From NCBI RefSeq assembly GCF_005405165.1, contig NZ_BJDN01000004.1:62001-126000 (forward strand): a stretch of 64,000 nucleotides of DNA. The letters are read 5' to 3'. This stretch comes from Loigolactobacillus binensis. GTDB lineage: Bacteria > Bacillota > Bacilli > Lactobacillales > Lactobacillaceae. The notes under the pieces were generated by a model. It worked only from the letters and a program-made list of their open reading frames with translations, searched no databases and was not told the DNA's origin. This document shows positions 33,615 through 44,280 of this stretch, in pieces (within the stretch, counting starts at the first letter, position 1; the number at the start of each line of letters is the position of its first letter). The translations under genes and the position numbers were made by a program.

Positions 33615-34730
33615 TTGGCTGATGAACGTAAAGCAGCGCTGGATAACGCGCTGAAAAAGATTGAAAAGAACTTTGGTAAAGGTTCAATTATGCGTCTTGG
33701 TGAGAAAGTCGATACACAAATTTCGACAGTTTCGACCGGCTCGTTGGCATTAGATGAAGCGTTAGGTGTTGGCGGTTACCCACGTGGCCGGATCATTGAA
33801 ATCTACGGACCAGAAAGTTCCGGTAAAACAACGGTCGCGTTACACGCCGTTGCTGAAGTACAGAAACAAGGTGGAACGGCAGCCTATATTGATGCCGAAA
33901 ATGCCATGGATCCACAATATGCTTCCAACTTAGGCGTTAATATTGACGATTTACTTCTATCCCAACCTGATACCGGCGAACAAGGACTGGAAATTGCGGA
34001 TGCCTTAGTTTCTAGTGGGGCCATTGATATTGTTGTTGTTGATTCTGTGGCGGCCTTAGTTCCCCGGGCCGAAATCGAAGGCGAAATCGGTGACTCACAT
34101 GTGGGCTTACAAGCACGTTTGATGTCCCAGGCCTTACGTAAGCTTTCGGGTTCGATCAATAAAACAAAAACGATTGCTATTTTTATTAATCAGATCCGAG
34201 AAAAAGTTGGGATCATGTTTGGTAATCCGGAAACTACTCCTGGTGGTCGTGCTTTGAAATTCTATGCAACTGTACGTTTAGAAGTTCGCCGTTCGGAACA
34301 GATCAAGGAAGGTACGAATATCATTGGTAATCGGACCAAGATCAAGGTAGTTAAGAATAAGGTTGCGCCACCATTTAAAGTTGCTTTAGTCGACATTATG
34401 TATGGTAAGGGCATCTCCCAAACTGGTGAATTAGTGGATATGGCCGTTGAAAAAGATATTGTGGATAAAAGTGGTTCTTGGTATTCTTATGGTAATGAGC
34501 GGATTGGTCAAGGCCGTGAAAATGCTAAAAGTTATGTGGCTGATCATCCTGAGGTCATGGCTGAGATCAAGCAAAAAGTCCGTGAAGCTTATGGTATTGC
34601 TGAACCGACGACTGATGAAAAAAAAGCTGATTCAAAGGCTGATAAAACTAAGACAAAAGATAAGACCAAAGCTAAAGATGCCGATAAAGATAAAACTAAG
34701 GTCAAAGATCCTAGTACATTGGACGTTTAA
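33615..34730 (+). CDS. recA: Recombinase RecA
   Basis: 371 aa from TTG with AAGGAGG 7 nt upstream. Walker [10 protein letters not shown], the DNA-binding loops and the MAW-type motifs are intact, so it should be a normal strand-exchange protein and SOS co-protease. The C-terminal 40 residues are a low-complexity Lys/Asp/Thr tail, longer and more repetitive than usual. The LexA box upstream indicates SOS control. Confidence 0.96.
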   Translation: MADERKAALDNALKKIEKNFGKGSIMRLGEKVDTQISTVSTGSLALDEALGVGGYPRGRIIEIYGPESSGKTTVALHAVAEVQKQGGTAAYIDAENAMDPQYASNLGVNIDDLLLSQPDTGEQGLEIADALVSSGAIDIVVVDSVAALVPRAEIEGEIGDSHVGLQARLMSQALRKLSGSINKTKTIAIFINQIREKVGIMFGNPETTPGGRALKFYATVRLEVRRSEQIKEGTNIIGNRTKIKVVKNKVAPPFKVALVDIMYGKGISQTGELVDMAVEKDIVDKSGSWYSYGNERIGQGRENAKSYVADHPEVMAEIKQKVREAYGIAEPTTDEKKADSKADKTKTKDKTKAKDADKDKTKVKDPSTLDV

Positions 34731-34751
34731 TTTTTGTTGTCATCAGACGGA

Positions 34752-34792
34752 AAGCATAAGCGAAAAACATTTTTTCACTTATGCTTTTTTTG
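34752..34792 (+). terminator. Terminator after recA
   Basis: GCATAAGCGAAAAA pairs with TTTTTCACTTATGC, 3-nt loop, then TTTTTTT. Confidence 0.88.
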
Positions 34793-34937
34793 TTTGCCTG
34801 GGATTGTTAACCAATTAATGTTGACAGTCTCTGTCTGCAACTATAAAATGAATAGTGTGTAAATAATCAAATAATAAACATCTTAAAATTTATACGATTA
34901 ATACTATAATCGTTTTTGATGATGCGGAGGTGAAGAT

Positions 34938-36500
34938 ATGAGTCTATTTATCACGATAATCCTCGCAGTCATCATGTTAGTTGTCGGTTTAATCTTAGGC
35001 TATGCTGTGCGTAAGTCAATTCATGAAAAACAGTTGGCTATGGCACACAATACCGCTGATAGCATCATCGCTGGTGCAAAAAAAGAAGCTGAAACTCAGA
35101 AAAAAGAGGCGCTTTTAGAAGCAAAAGATGAAAATCATCGTTATCGGACTGAGATTGAAAATGAGTTAAAAGAGCGACGTGGCGAAGTTCAGAAACAAGA
35201 GAATCGCGTCTTACAACGTGAAGAAACACTTGACCGCAAGGATGATACGTTGGACAAAAAGGAACGACTCTTAGAAAAACGCGAAACAACGTTGGGTAGC
35301 AGACAACAACTCATTGATGAAAAGCAGAAGGAAGTATCCTCACTGATTGAGCAGCAACAAACCGAATTAGAGCGCGTTGCTGCGTTATCCCAGGAAGACG
35401 CCCGTAATATGATCATTGCTCAAACCAAGACTGATTTAGCCGAGGAACGGGCAGTGATGATCAAAGAAAGCGAAGCAGATGCTAAGGAAACAGCAGATCG
35501 TACCGCTAAAAGTTTGATTGCCTACGCAATTCAGCGTAGTGCTGCGGATTCAGTATCGGAAACGACAGTTTCTGTCGTTAACTTACCAAATGATGATATG
35601 AAAGGTCGCATTATTGGTCGCGAAGGTCGGAATATCCGGACTTTAGAAACCTTGACGGGGATCGATTTAATTATCGACGATACACCAGAGGCCGTTATTC
35701 TAAGTGGCTTTGACCCTGTGCGCCGCGAAATTGCGCGCATGGCGTTGGAAAAACTGATTCAGGACGGTCGAATTCATCCAGCACGGATCGAAGAGATGGT
35801 GGAGAAGTCACGCAAAGAAATGGATGAACGGATCCGGCAAATTGGTGAACAAGCAATTTTTGATGTCGGTATTCACAACATGCATCCTGATTTGATCAAA
35901 ATCTTAGGTCGGCTTCATTTCAGAACCAGCTATGGTCAGAATGTGTTAAATCATTCGATCGAGGTCGCCAAACTTGTTGGCGCCTTGGCTGCGGAGTTAG
36001 GTGAGGATGTTACACTAGCAAAACGCGCAGGATTATTACACGATATTGGTAAAGCTTTGGATCATGAAGTGCAGGGATCACATGTTGAAATTGGTGTGGA
36101 AATTGCACGTAAATATCATGAAAACGAAGTCGTTGTAAATGCAATTGCATCACATCATGGTGACGTTGAACCAACTTCCGTAATTGCTGTATTGGTAGCA
36201 GCAGGGGATGCGATCTCTGCTGCACGACCGGGAGCGCGTTCGGAGTCTTTAGAAAATTATATTCATCGTTTAGAGAAACTTGAAGCTATTACAAATGATT
36301 TCAAAGGGGTTAAAACCAGTTACGCTATTCAAGCAGGCCGTGAAGTTCGGGTCATGGTTAAACCTGAAGAAATCAATGATTTACAGGCGGTGACTTTGGC
36401 GCATGATATTCGGAAACGGATTGAAGATGAGTTAGAGTACCCAGGGCACATTAAAGTGACCGTCATTCGAGAAACACGAACAGTTGAATATGCTAAATAA
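34938..36500 (+). CDS. rny: Ribonuclease Y
   Basis: 520 aa endoribonuclease starting mRNA decay. N-terminal transmembrane helix, long coiled coil (about 30-200), KH domain ([15 protein letters not shown], about 218-232) and HD domain with [17 protein letters not shown] lies upstream of ATG, and TATAAT at 34905-34910 is a likely -10. Confidence 0.96.
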   Translation: MSLFITIILAVIMLVVGLILGYAVRKSIHEKQLAMAHNTADSIIAGAKKEAETQKKEALLEAKDENHRYRTEIENELKERRGEVQKQENRVLQREETLDRKDDTLDKKERLLEKRETTLGSRQQLIDEKQKEVSSLIEQQQTELERVAALSQEDARNMIIAQTKTDLAEERAVMIKESEADAKETADRTAKSLIAYAIQRSAADSVSETTVSVVNLPNDDMKGRIIGREGRNIRTLETLTGIDLIIDDTPEAVILSGFDPVRREIARMALEKLIQDGRIHPARIEEMVEKSRKEMDERIRQIGEQAIFDVGIHNMHPDLIKILGRLHFRTSYGQNVLNHSIEVAKLVGALAAELGEDVTLAKRAGLLHDIGKALDHEVQGSHVEIGVEIARKYHENEVVVNAIASHHGDVEPTSVIAVLVAAGDAISAARPGARSESLENYIHRLEKLEAITNDFKGVKTSYAIQAGREVRVMVKPEEINDLQAVTLAHDIRKRIEDELEYPGHIKVTVIRETRTVEYAK

Positions 36501-36504
36501 TTGA

Positions 36505-36588
36505 TTAAAACGGGACGCGGGGATCCCACTTCAATAATACCGAGTAGGTGTTTTGTGGTGGTCTTCGCCGTCCTGTTTTTATTTTTGA
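36505..36588 (+). terminator. Terminator after rny
   Basis: AAAACGGGACG pairs (with one wobble) with CGTCCTGTTTTT across a large loop containing further partial stems. Confidence 0.6.
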
Positions 36589-36683
36589 ACTAATTTGTAG
36601 ATTGGGTGAAATTTGTATTTCCGGACACGGCTTTGTATAATACAATAACATAGGGGAAACAGCTGAAAGAGAGTTAAAAAACT

Positions 36684-37757
36684 ATGTTTAGAATAATTGT
36701 CATGTTCTGCTTGACGATGGTCATCTCGGCGGTCGTAACACCGTTTATTCGCCGATTAGCCATTAAAATGGGTGCGATCGATAAACCAAATGCGCGGCGG
36801 ATCAACAAGGCACCAATTCCTTCGATGGGTGGTTTAGGTATTTTTATTACCTTTACTTTCTCCACATTTGTGCTGTTACGGGCACAATTTCCGACGATGA
36901 TGTTGTACAGTATTTTTCTTGGTGAATGTATTATTGTGATCACCGGGATCCTGGATGACATTCTGGAATTAAGCCCCAAGCAAAAAATGTTAGGCATCTT
37001 TTTAGCAGCGCTAGTTATTTATTATGTGGCGCACATTCGAATGACTAGTATTTCAATCCCATTTATTGGTCATTTTGAATTAGGCTGGTGGAGTTTGCCA
37101 ATTACGATCATTTGGATTTTGGCCATCACCAACGCGGTTAATTTGATAGATGGCTTAGATGGTTTGGCAACTGGAGTCTCAATCATTGCTCTGTTTACTA
37201 TGGGGATCATTGCCTGGTTTTTTTTGGCGGTACCAGAGGTCGATGTGCCAATCATGATTTTCGCTTTAGTGGCTACCTTGATCGGCTTTTTACCCCATAA
37301 TTTCCATCCCGCTAGTATTTTTCTTGGGGATACCGGATCGCTATTCATCGGCTTTATGATCGCGGTTTTTTCTTTAGAAGGTTTGAAAAATGTGACTTTT
37401 ATATCAATTGTCATCCCCGTAATTATTTTAGGCGTTCCAATCACCGATACGGTTTTTGCGATTTTTCGGCGCTTACTTAATCATAAGCCAATTTCCCAAG
37501 CAGATCGGCATCATTTACATCATCGCCTGTTAGCAATGGGTCTAAACCAACGCCAAGCAGTTTTTACGATTTACGGTATTGCGCTGGTTTTCTCGATGAT
37601 TGCGCTCTTGTTTCCGTTATCCACACGTTGGGGATCAATTTTGTTGATCATCGCATTGTTATTCGGTTTAGAGATTTTTGTTGAAGAGATCGGTTTAGTC
37701 GGTAGTCACTGGCAACCATTATTAAAACTTATTCGCCGGCTTGTTAAACACCCCTGA
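36684..37757 (+). CDS. tagO: Undecaprenyl-phosphate GlcNAc-1-phosphate transferase (TagO/WecA family)
   Basis: 357 aa, about ten or eleven transmembrane helices. Starts wall teichoic acid or related polymers by moving GlcNAc-1-P onto undecaprenyl phosphate. Motifs: DKPNARRINKAPIPSMGG, the Asp pair in GILDDILEL, NLIDGLDGLATG, FLGDTGS and the cytoplasmic HHLHHRLL. Monocistronic with a terminator. Confidence 0.93.
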   Translation: MFRIIVMFCLTMVISAVVTPFIRRLAIKMGAIDKPNARRINKAPIPSMGGLGIFITFTFSTFVLLRAQFPTMMLYSIFLGECIIVITGILDDILELSPKQKMLGIFLAALVIYYVAHIRMTSISIPFIGHFELGWWSLPITIIWILAITNAVNLIDGLDGLATGVSIIALFTMGIIAWFFLAVPEVDVPIMIFALVATLIGFLPHNFHPASIFLGDTGSLFIGFMIAVFSLEGLKNVTFISIVIPVIILGVPITDTVFAIFRRLLNHKPISQADRHHLHHRLLAMGLNQRQAVFTIYGIALVFSMIALLFPLSTRWGSILLIIALLFGLEIFVEEIGLVGSHWQPLLKLIRRLVKHP

Positions 37758-37780
37758 GTAGTGATCAGAGGTGTTTTTTG
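37742..37780 (+). terminator. Terminator after tagO
   Basis: AACACCCCTGA pairs with TCAGAGGTGTT, followed by TTTTT. Confidence 0.85.
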
Positions 37781-37834
37781 GTGTCTGGACAAGCTAAAAA
37801 TGATCACGACGTATGCCGTAATCATTTTTTGGCG

Positions 37835-38470
37835 CTAACTTAAATCGGTTTCAAAATACTGCTGTGCGCCAAGTTTAAAGGTGGCCCGGCCACTTAATTG
37901 TTCGGTGATCGCGGCTTGAACATTTTCTAATTGACCGGTGGTGACCATGATTGTTAAGGTGACGTGTTCCAAGTATTGTGTGTTTGTAATGACAAGCGCT
38001 TGTTGCGTCAAAAAGTGTTCTAAGCGATCAATTTGAGCATAATTAATAGTGACTAACAAAGCTTGCTGTAGGTGGCCTTCAACTAAGCCAACGGTTGTCA
38101 GAGCCTGGGTAACTGAGTTGCTATAGGCCCGAATCAGCCCGCCAGCACCTAATTTGGTACCGCCAAAATAACGGGTGGTCACTGCAACCACGTTTTTTAA
38201 ATGCTGGCGGCGAAGTACCTCTAACATCGGGGAACCAGCAGTTCCGCTGGGTTCACCGTCATCATGGGCCTGTTGATGTTCATCCCGTTCACCGATAATA
38301 TAGGCACTACAATTGTGATTAGCCTTATAGTGCTTTTTTTTGCAGGTGGTAATAAATTCTTGAGCGGCAGTTTCGTCCGTAACACGAGCTAACTGGCAAA
38401 TAAACCGCGATTTTTTGATCACAAGTTCATGCTCACCAGCGGCTTTGATGGTGATGTAATGAGTTAACAA
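37835..38470 (-). CDS. yigZ: YigZ/IMPACT family protein
   Basis: 211 aa from TTG 38468-38470. The UPF0029 core has HDDGEPSGTAGSPML and TRYFGGTKLGAGGLIRAYS, followed by the small C-terminal DUF1949 domain. The cellular role is unclear (possible translation-related regulator). It is divergent from comFA, as in many Firmicutes. Confidence 0.92.
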   Translation of the reverse strand: MLTHYITIKAAGEHELVIKKSRFICQLARVTDETAAQEFITTCKKKHYKANHNCSAYIIGERDEHQQAHDDGEPSGTAGSPMLEVLRRQHLKNVVAVTTRYFGGTKLGAGGLIRAYSNSVTQALTTVGLVEGHLQQALLVTINYAQIDRLEHFLTQQALVITNTQYLEHVTLTIMVTTGQLENVQAAITEQLSGRATFKLGAQQYFETDLS

Positions 38471-38539
38471 TTCTGATCACTTCTTTTATTTAAATTGATA
38501 AGCAAAAAATGATGATATTTTTGGCGTAGTTTATAAGTA

Positions 38540-39883
38540 ATGGGGGTGAAGAACATCGAAATAGCCGCTTTATATGGGTGTCAACAAGTCGTTTCTGCAG
38601 CGGCGTTAACCAATATTAATAATAATATACCACACTGCCAGCAACGCCTAGCAATGCGGCAATTAAATACTAAGTGGCTGGTGTGTAATCGTTGTGGAAG
38701 TCGGCAACGCAAGCAGGAGGTTCAATTGGCGGATGGCCGTTATTATTGCCCGGATTGCTTATTGTTGGGGCGGGTGTGTGCAGACGATTATTTGGTCAGC
38801 CTAGCCGAACCTAATCTTTTTAAACCTAACTCGGCGCCTTTGACTTGGTCAGGAAAATTAACAACTGATCAGCAGGCTGCCGCTGCAGCGATTCGCCGTG
38901 GCTTTGCTCAACGACAAGATCAGCTTTTGTGGGCGGTTACTGGTGCTGGCAAAACGGAAATGCTTTTTCCTGGTATCGCAACTGCTCTGGTACAGGGATT
39001 GCGGGTAGGTGTGGCCTCTCCACGTGTAGATGTTTGTTTAGAACTAATGCCGCGTCTACAGGTCGCCTTTGCTACCACGCCGATCATGCTACTCCATGGA
39101 CGCCAAACCGAAGCTTACCGTTATACGCAATTAGTTTTGTGCACGACCCACCAATTATTACGCTTTTATCGTGCGTTTGATGTGCTGATCATCGATGAAG
39201 TCGATGCTTTTCCTTATGCGCAAAATCCACAGTTAGCCTTTGCCACCCAACAAGCCGTTAAGGTCAGTGGTACCCGGCTATTTTTAACCGCTACGCCTAG
39301 TCGCCAATTATTACGCCAGACTAGAACCGGTCAGCTACAGTTAAGTTATTTACCGCGGCGCTATCACGGGCACGCTTTACCACAACCTCAAGTTCAATTG
39401 TGCTTTAAATGGCGCCAGCAGTTAAATAAGCAACGAATACCGCAGCAATTAGCCCACCGCATTGCCATAAAGGTGGAGCAACGGCAACGCTTTTTACTAT
39501 TTGTACCGCGGATCGAGTTGCTCAAAGTTTTAGCACCACTGTTGCGGCACCAATTTCCAAGTTTGCATTTTGCAACTGTCCATGCTGCCGATGCACAGCG
39601 TTTGGAAAAAGTTCAACAAATGCGGCAACAGCAACTGGATTGTTTAGTGACCACCACGATTTTAGAACGGGGAGTTACTTTTCCTGGTATTGACGTGTTG
39701 GTTTTAGGTGCGGATGATCAAGTTTTCTCCACTGCAGCCTTAGTACAAATGGCTGGTCGTGTTGGCCGTTCGGCCGCTTGTCCTACTGGCGAAGTCGTTT
39801 TTATTTGTGCTGGTTTAAGTCGTTCTGTACAGCAGGCCTGTCGGCAGATCAAACAGGTCAATCGGAAGGCAGGTTTCAAATGA
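38540..39883 (+). CDS. comFA: Competence helicase ComFA
   Basis: 447 aa, DEAD-box-like ATPase that drives DNA uptake. An N-terminal C4 zinc finger (CNRCG…CPDC), Walker A TGAGKTEM, DEVDAF, and the C-terminal helicase domain ending in QMAGRVGRS. The start is debatable: ATG 38540 lies in front of the GGGGGTG that looks like the ribosome binding site, and an in-frame ATC at 38555 is 6 nt after it. Confidence 0.92.
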   Translation: MGVKNIEIAALYGCQQVVSAAALTNINNNIPHCQQRLAMRQLNTKWLVCNRCGSRQRKQEVQLADGRYYCPDCLLLGRVCADDYLVSLAEPNLFKPNSAPLTWSGKLTTDQQAAAAAIRRGFAQRQDQLLWAVTGAGKTEMLFPGIATALVQGLRVGVASPRVDVCLELMPRLQVAFATTPIMLLHGRQTEAYRYTQLVLCTTHQLLRFYRAFDVLIIDEVDAFPYAQNPQLAFATQQAVKVSGTRLFLTATPSRQLLRQTRTGQLQLSYLPRRYHGHALPQPQVQLCFKWRQQLNKQRIPQQLAHRIAIKVEQRQRFLLFVPRIELLKVLAPLLRHQFPSLHFATVHAADAQRLEKVQQMRQQQLDCLVTTTILERGVTFPGIDVLVLGADDQVFSTAALVQMAGRVGRSAACPTGEVVFICAGLSRSVQQACRQIKQVNRKAGFK

Positions 39884-40557
39884 ATTGTCTATTATGTCAA
39901 CAACCATTTAGTCAAAATTTGACGTTAGCCGACTTATTGTATTGGCGGCCGCTACTTGTCGAACGAATCTGTGCACATTGCCAACGGCGGCTACAAGTGA
40001 TTACAACGGCTTGTCCAGAGTGTGGGCGCACTCAAACTAGCCCGCAACTGTGTCGTGACTGTCAACGTTGGTTAAAAAAGCAACCGCAGCAGTTGCACAA
40101 TCAAGCTTTGTTTGTTTACAATGCGGTGTTGCAGGATTTTTTTAAACGTTATAAAAGTTTAGGTGATTATCGGTTGCATGCGGCGTTCACGGCGGACTGT
40201 CAGCGGTGGTTCAAGCACCATCCGGCCGATATTTACATTCCGATTCCAACGGATGCGGCCAGTTATGCTCGGCGAGGATTTAATCCAGTGGTGGGCCTAT
40301 ACGCGGATTGCGTTTCATTAACGCCGTGCTTAAAAAAGCAGCCACAGCCAGTTAAACAAGCACATAAAAGTCGTCAAGCACGGTTGCGTACGCCACAACT
40401 ATTTACTTTTGTTGGGACTAAGACCACGTTACACAATAAAAAAGTTTTACTGTTGGATGATATCTACACAACTGGCCGAACCATGCGACACGCACAGGCT
40501 TGCTTGAAAACAGCCGTTCCAGATTGTCAATTGCAGACGTTTACTTTGGCGCGATAA
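39880..40557 (+). CDS. comFC: Competence protein ComFC (phosphoribosyltransferase-like)
   Basis: 225 aa from ATG 39880, which overlaps the comFA stop (ATGA). An N-terminal zinc-binding region (CLLCQQPF, CAHCQRR, CPECG, CRDC) is followed by a PRTase-like domain with IPIPTDAASYARRGFN and the PRPP motif LLLDDIYTTGRT. It is needed for transformation in Bacillus and streptococci. Confidence 0.93.
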   Translation: MNCLLCQQPFSQNLTLADLLYWRPLLVERICAHCQRRLQVITTACPECGRTQTSPQLCRDCQRWLKKQPQQLHNQALFVYNAVLQDFFKRYKSLGDYRLHAAFTADCQRWFKHHPADIYIPIPTDAASYARRGFNPVVGLYADCVSLTPCLKKQPQPVKQAHKSRQARLRTPQLFTFVGTKTTLHNKKVLLLDDIYTTGRTMRHAQACLKTAVPDCQLQTFTLAR

Positions 40558-40689
40558 ACGGAATCGAATCACTGTTTTGATTGTCAATTAGACCGCTTTC
40601 TATTATAATTAAGACATAAGCAAGGGAGCGAAGCAAATCTAATTGATCCGCTATCAAGTTCCTGAGTGCGTGGATCTAGTTGTGGTGCT

Positions 40690-40759
40690 ACACTGTAACT
40701 GATTTAGCTTCACCTATATTTGCCAGTGGCAAACTTGCAAGTGAAAGGGGAGAAGTTCT
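40690..40759 (+). promoter_or_regulatory. Hairpin leader of hpf
   Basis: TTTGCC-AGT-GGCAAA at 40719-40733 sits inside TTCAC/GTGAA (40709-40745), and the outer arm ends one base before the AAGGGGAG ribosome binding site. It could limit translation start. A TATAAT at about 40601 is the likely -10. Confidence 0.45.
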
Positions 40760-41317
40760 ATGCTTAATTATAACGTCCGTGGAGAAAATATCGAGGTAAC
40801 TGCAGCGATTCGGAGCTATGTCGAAAAACGGTTAGGTAAATTAGAGAAATACTTTACGAATACCGCTGAATCCACTGCTCACGTCAACCTCAAGGTTTAT
40901 CCCGACAAGACAGCGAAGGTCGAAGTTACTATTCCATTACCATACTTAACCTTACGTGCAGAAGAAACTTCACCAGATTTATATGCGAGCGTTGACCTCG
41001 TAACGGATAAGCTAGAACGCCAGATCCGTAAGTTCAAAACTAAAATCAATCGTAAGTCACGCGAAAAAGGATTCCGTGATTTTGATCTCACCGTACCGGC
41101 AACTGATACCGCTGATGATGCCAAGGAAGAGAAGTTGGATATTGTTCGGACTAAGCGCGTCAATTTGAAACCAATGGACAGCGAAGAGGCTGTATTGCAA
41201 ATGGACATGTTAGGCCATAACTTCTTTATTTTTGAAGATGCTGAAACAAACGGCACAAGCATTGTGTATAAACGGCGGGATGGTCGTTATGGATTGATTG
41301 AAACTGACGAACAATAA
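40760..41317 (+). CDS. hpf: Ribosome hibernation promoting factor, long form
   Basis: 185 aa. The N-terminal HPF/YfiA domain (about 1-105, MLNYNVRGENIEVTAAIR) blocks the decoding centre; the C-terminal domain (from about 125; RTKRVNLKPMDSEEAVLQMD) dimerises 70S into 100S ribosomes. Induced in stationary phase in related bacteria. Followed by a strong terminator. Confidence 0.95.
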   Translation: MLNYNVRGENIEVTAAIRSYVEKRLGKLEKYFTNTAESTAHVNLKVYPDKTAKVEVTIPLPYLTLRAEETSPDLYASVDLVTDKLERQIRKFKTKINRKSREKGFRDFDLTVPATDTADDAKEEKLDIVRTKRVNLKPMDSEEAVLQMDMLGHNFFIFEDAETNGTSIVYKRRDGRYGLIETDEQ

Positions 41318-41333
41318 TCAAAGTCAGATCTAG

Positions 41334-41370
41334 GCTGGATTATCTTTAACGAGATAGTCCAGCTTTTTTA
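41334..41370 (+). terminator. Terminator after hpf
   Basis: GCTGGATTATCT pairs with AGATAGTCCAGC, then TTTTTT. Confidence 0.88.
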
Positions 41371-41716
41371 ATGCAAACAAAAATAAGACTGGGTTTGTGA
41401 TTAAAATTAAAGTGACTGCTGTTTACAGCTAATTTAGTGTTGATCTAGTTGAAAATAACGTTAAAAGCGGTTAAATAATTACCTTTTTCGGCACGCTTAA
41501 CTTCAATGTGTTAAAGTAGTTTGCAGAGATTTAAATTAATGCTAAACTTGAAGTATCGTTTTTTATTAATATGGGACGAAAAGTGAGTTTTTTACATTAA
41601 ATACCTTGAACAGATCACTTTTCAGTGTACGTTAACTATTTTAGAAATTATTAATGAAGTTGAAATCACTTGGTTTCAACCTCTATTGTCGATGTTTGAC
41701 GAGAAGGGAATTAGTC
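41371..41716 (+). promoter_or_regulatory. secA upstream region with two stems
   Basis: 346 bp without a gene. AAAAGTGA (41579-41586) can pair with TCACTTTT (41616-41623), and GTTGAAA (41659-41665) with TTTCAAC (41674-41680). The second hairpin is about 25 nt before the secA ribosome binding site. No classified element was recognised. Confidence 0.4.
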
Positions 41717-44083
41717 ATGGCAAATATTTTAAGAAACTGGGTCGAAAGCGATAAGCGTGAAGTTAAACGGATGGGCAAGATTGCCGATCAAGTTGAAGCG
41801 CTTGCTGATGAGATGGCGGCCCTTTCTGATGAAGAACTGCAGGCAAAAACGCCAGTATTCAAGGAACGTTTAGCTAAGGGTGAGACCTTAGATGATATTT
41901 TACCTGAGGCTTTTGCCGTTGCGCGGGAAGGGGCTAAACGCGTTTTAGGCCTTTATCCTTTCCGGGTGCAAATTATTGGTGGGATCACGTTGCACGAAGG
42001 TAATATTGCTGAAATGCGTACTGGTGAAGGGAAAACCTTGACGGCAACGATGCCAGTTTATTTGAATGCTTTAGAAGGCAAAGGGGTTCACGTTGTCACT
42101 GTCAATGAGTACTTATCTAGTCGTGACGCTACCGAAATGGGCGAGCTTTATAACTGGTTAGGGTTATCGGTTGGGTTAAATCTAAATTCATTAAGTGCTG
42201 AAGAAAAGCGGGCGGCCTATCAAGCGGATATTACCTATTCAACTAATAGTGAACTGGGCTTTGATTATTTGCGGGATAACATGGTGGTTTACAAGGAGCA
42301 AATGTCACAGCGGCCATTAAATTATGCAATCGTCGATGAAGTTGATTCAATTTTGATCGATGAATCACGGACACCGCTGATCATTTCTGGACAAGCAGAG
42401 AAGTCAACTGCGTTGTATATTCGGACGGATCGTTTTGTCAAAACCTTGAAGGAGGATGAAGACTATAAAATTGATCTGCAAACGAAAACCATCAGTTTGA
42501 CGGAACAAGGTATTCGCAAAGCTGAAGCTAATTTCGGTTTGGATAACTTGTATGACGCTGATAATATGGCGTTGACCCATCATTTGGATCAGGCGTTACG
42601 GGCTAATTACATCATGTTATTGGATATTGATTATGTGGTTCAAGACGATAAAGTCATGATCGTTGATTCCTTTACTGGTCGGGTTATGGAAGGGCGCCGT
42701 TATTCCGATGGTTTGCACCAGGCAATTGAGGCCAAAGAAGGCGTTGAGATCGAAGACGAATCGAAGACGATGGCCAACATTACGTATCAGAACTTTTTCC
42801 GGATGTATAACAAATTGGCCGGGATGACCGGGACTGCCAAGACGGAACAAGAAGAGTTCCGCGAAATTTACAATATGCAGGTTATTACGATTCCCACCAA
42901 TCGGCCTATTGCCCGAATTGATCATCCTGATTTACTATACCCAACGTTACAAAGTAAATTTAAGGCGGTTGTGGCTGATATCAAGGCACGCCACGAAAAG
43001 GGGCAGCCAATGTTAGTCGGGACTGTCGCCGTTGAAACTTCTGAATTATTATCGAAGTTATTAGATCGGGAGCATATTCCCCACATGGTTTTGAATGCTA
43101 AAAACCATTTTAAAGAAGCAGAGATTATTATGAACGCCGGTCAACGTGGTGGTGTGACGATTGCGACCAACATGGCTGGTCGGGGGACAGATATTAAATT
43201 AGGCCCTGGGGTCAAAGAAGTTGGCGGTTTATGCGTAATTGGGACTGAACGTCATGAATCACGACGGATCGATAACCAGTTACGTGGTCGTGCTGGCCGG
43301 CAGGGGGATCCTGGTGAAACCCAATTTTACTTGTCATTGGAAGATACTTTGATGCGGCGCTTTGGTTCCGATCGGATCAAAGCATTATTAGATCGGATGA
43401 AAGTGGCTGATGATGATGCCGTGATCCAAAGTCGTATGATTACACGGCAAGTAGAATCAGCTCAGAAGCGGGTCGAAGGGAATAACTACGATACGCGTAA
43501 AAACACATTGCAGTATGATGATGTTATGCGTGAGCAGCGGGAAGTTATTTATTCTCAGCGGATGCAGGTTATCGACAGTACGGAATCGTTGAAATATGTT
43601 TTATTGCCAATGTTTGAACGGACGATTAAACGAATCGTGGATTCACATACGCAAGGGGATCAAAAAGATTGGGATCTTAAAGCAATCTATGATTTTGCCA
43701 TTAATTCGATGGTACCGGAAACAACAATTTCAATTGAAAAAGACTTAGCCGGTAAATCTAGCCAACAGATCGTTGATTATCTGTTAAATCGGGCCAATAA
43801 AGTTTATGCGGAAAAGCAAAAACAACTGTATGATGAAGCCCAAATGCTTGAATTTGAAAAAGTGGTTATTTTACGGGTGGTCGACTCTCATTGGACCGAT
43901 CATATTGATACGATGGATCAAATTCGGCAATCAATTGGTTTACGTGGCTACGGGCAGTTAAACCCACTAGTTGAATATCAATCCGAAGGTTATCGTTTGT
44001 TTGAAGAAATGATCGCGGACATTGATTTTGATGTGACGCGCTTATTCATGAAGGCTGAAATTCGCCAGAATATTCGCCGGTAA
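41717..44083 (+). CDS. secA: Preprotein translocase ATPase SecA
   Basis: 788 aa from ATG 41717 behind AGAAGGG. It drives Sec-dependent export. MRTGEGKT (Walker A), [10 protein letters not shown] (Walker B), the preprotein cross-linking region and [12 protein letters not shown] are all present. It ends with QNIRR and has no C-terminal zinc-binding tail, which is normal in lactobacilli. Confidence 0.96.
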   Translation: MANILRNWVESDKREVKRMGKIADQVEALADEMAALSDEELQAKTPVFKERLAKGETLDDILPEAFAVAREGAKRVLGLYPFRVQIIGGITLHEGNIAEMRTGEGKTLTATMPVYLNALEGKGVHVVTVNEYLSSRDATEMGELYNWLGLSVGLNLNSLSAEEKRAAYQADITYSTNSELGFDYLRDNMVVYKEQMSQRPLNYAIVDEVDSILIDESRTPLIISGQAEKSTALYIRTDRFVKTLKEDEDYKIDLQTKTISLTEQGIRKAEANFGLDNLYDADNMALTHHLDQALRANYIMLLDIDYVVQDDKVMIVDSFTGRVMEGRRYSDGLHQAIEAKEGVEIEDESKTMANITYQNFFRMYNKLAGMTGTAKTEQEEFREIYNMQVITIPTNRPIARIDHPDLLYPTLQSKFKAVVADIKARHEKGQPMLVGTVAVETSELLSKLLDREHIPHMVLNAKNHFKEAEIIMNAGQRGGVTIATNMAGRGTDIKLGPGVKEVGGLCVIGTERHESRRIDNQLRGRAGRQGDPGETQFYLSLEDTLMRRFGSDRIKALLDRMKVADDDAVIQSRMITRQVESAQKRVEGNNYDTRKNTLQYDDVMREQREVIYSQRMQVIDSTESLKYVLLPMFERTIKRIVDSHTQGDQKDWDLKAIYDFAINSMVPETTISIEKDLAGKSSQQIVDYLLNRANKVYAEKQKQLYDEAQMLEFEKVVILRVVDSHWTDHIDTMDQIRQSIGLRGYGQLNPLVEYQSEGYRLFEEMIADIDFDVTRLFMKAEIRQNIRR

Positions 44084-44092
44084 AAATCATTA

Positions 44093-44130
44093 AAGAAGCG
44101 ACGTCGTTTAAAAGCGCGTCGCTTTTTTAA
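44093..44130 (+). terminator. Terminator after secA
   Basis: AAGCGACG and CGTCGCTT close a loop with extra pairing, followed by TTTTTT. Confidence 0.85.
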
Positions 44131-44280
44131 ACTAAGGACTAGATTAAATGCTACGGCACAAAGCAGTATGGTTAAGCCTAAATGCCGAGAGCCCTTAGAT
44201 ATGGTCGGCTAAATTTATTAAGGAATACTAATAAAAAGTCGCTTTAAAACACGCCTAAACAACAATCAGGAGGCAACATT

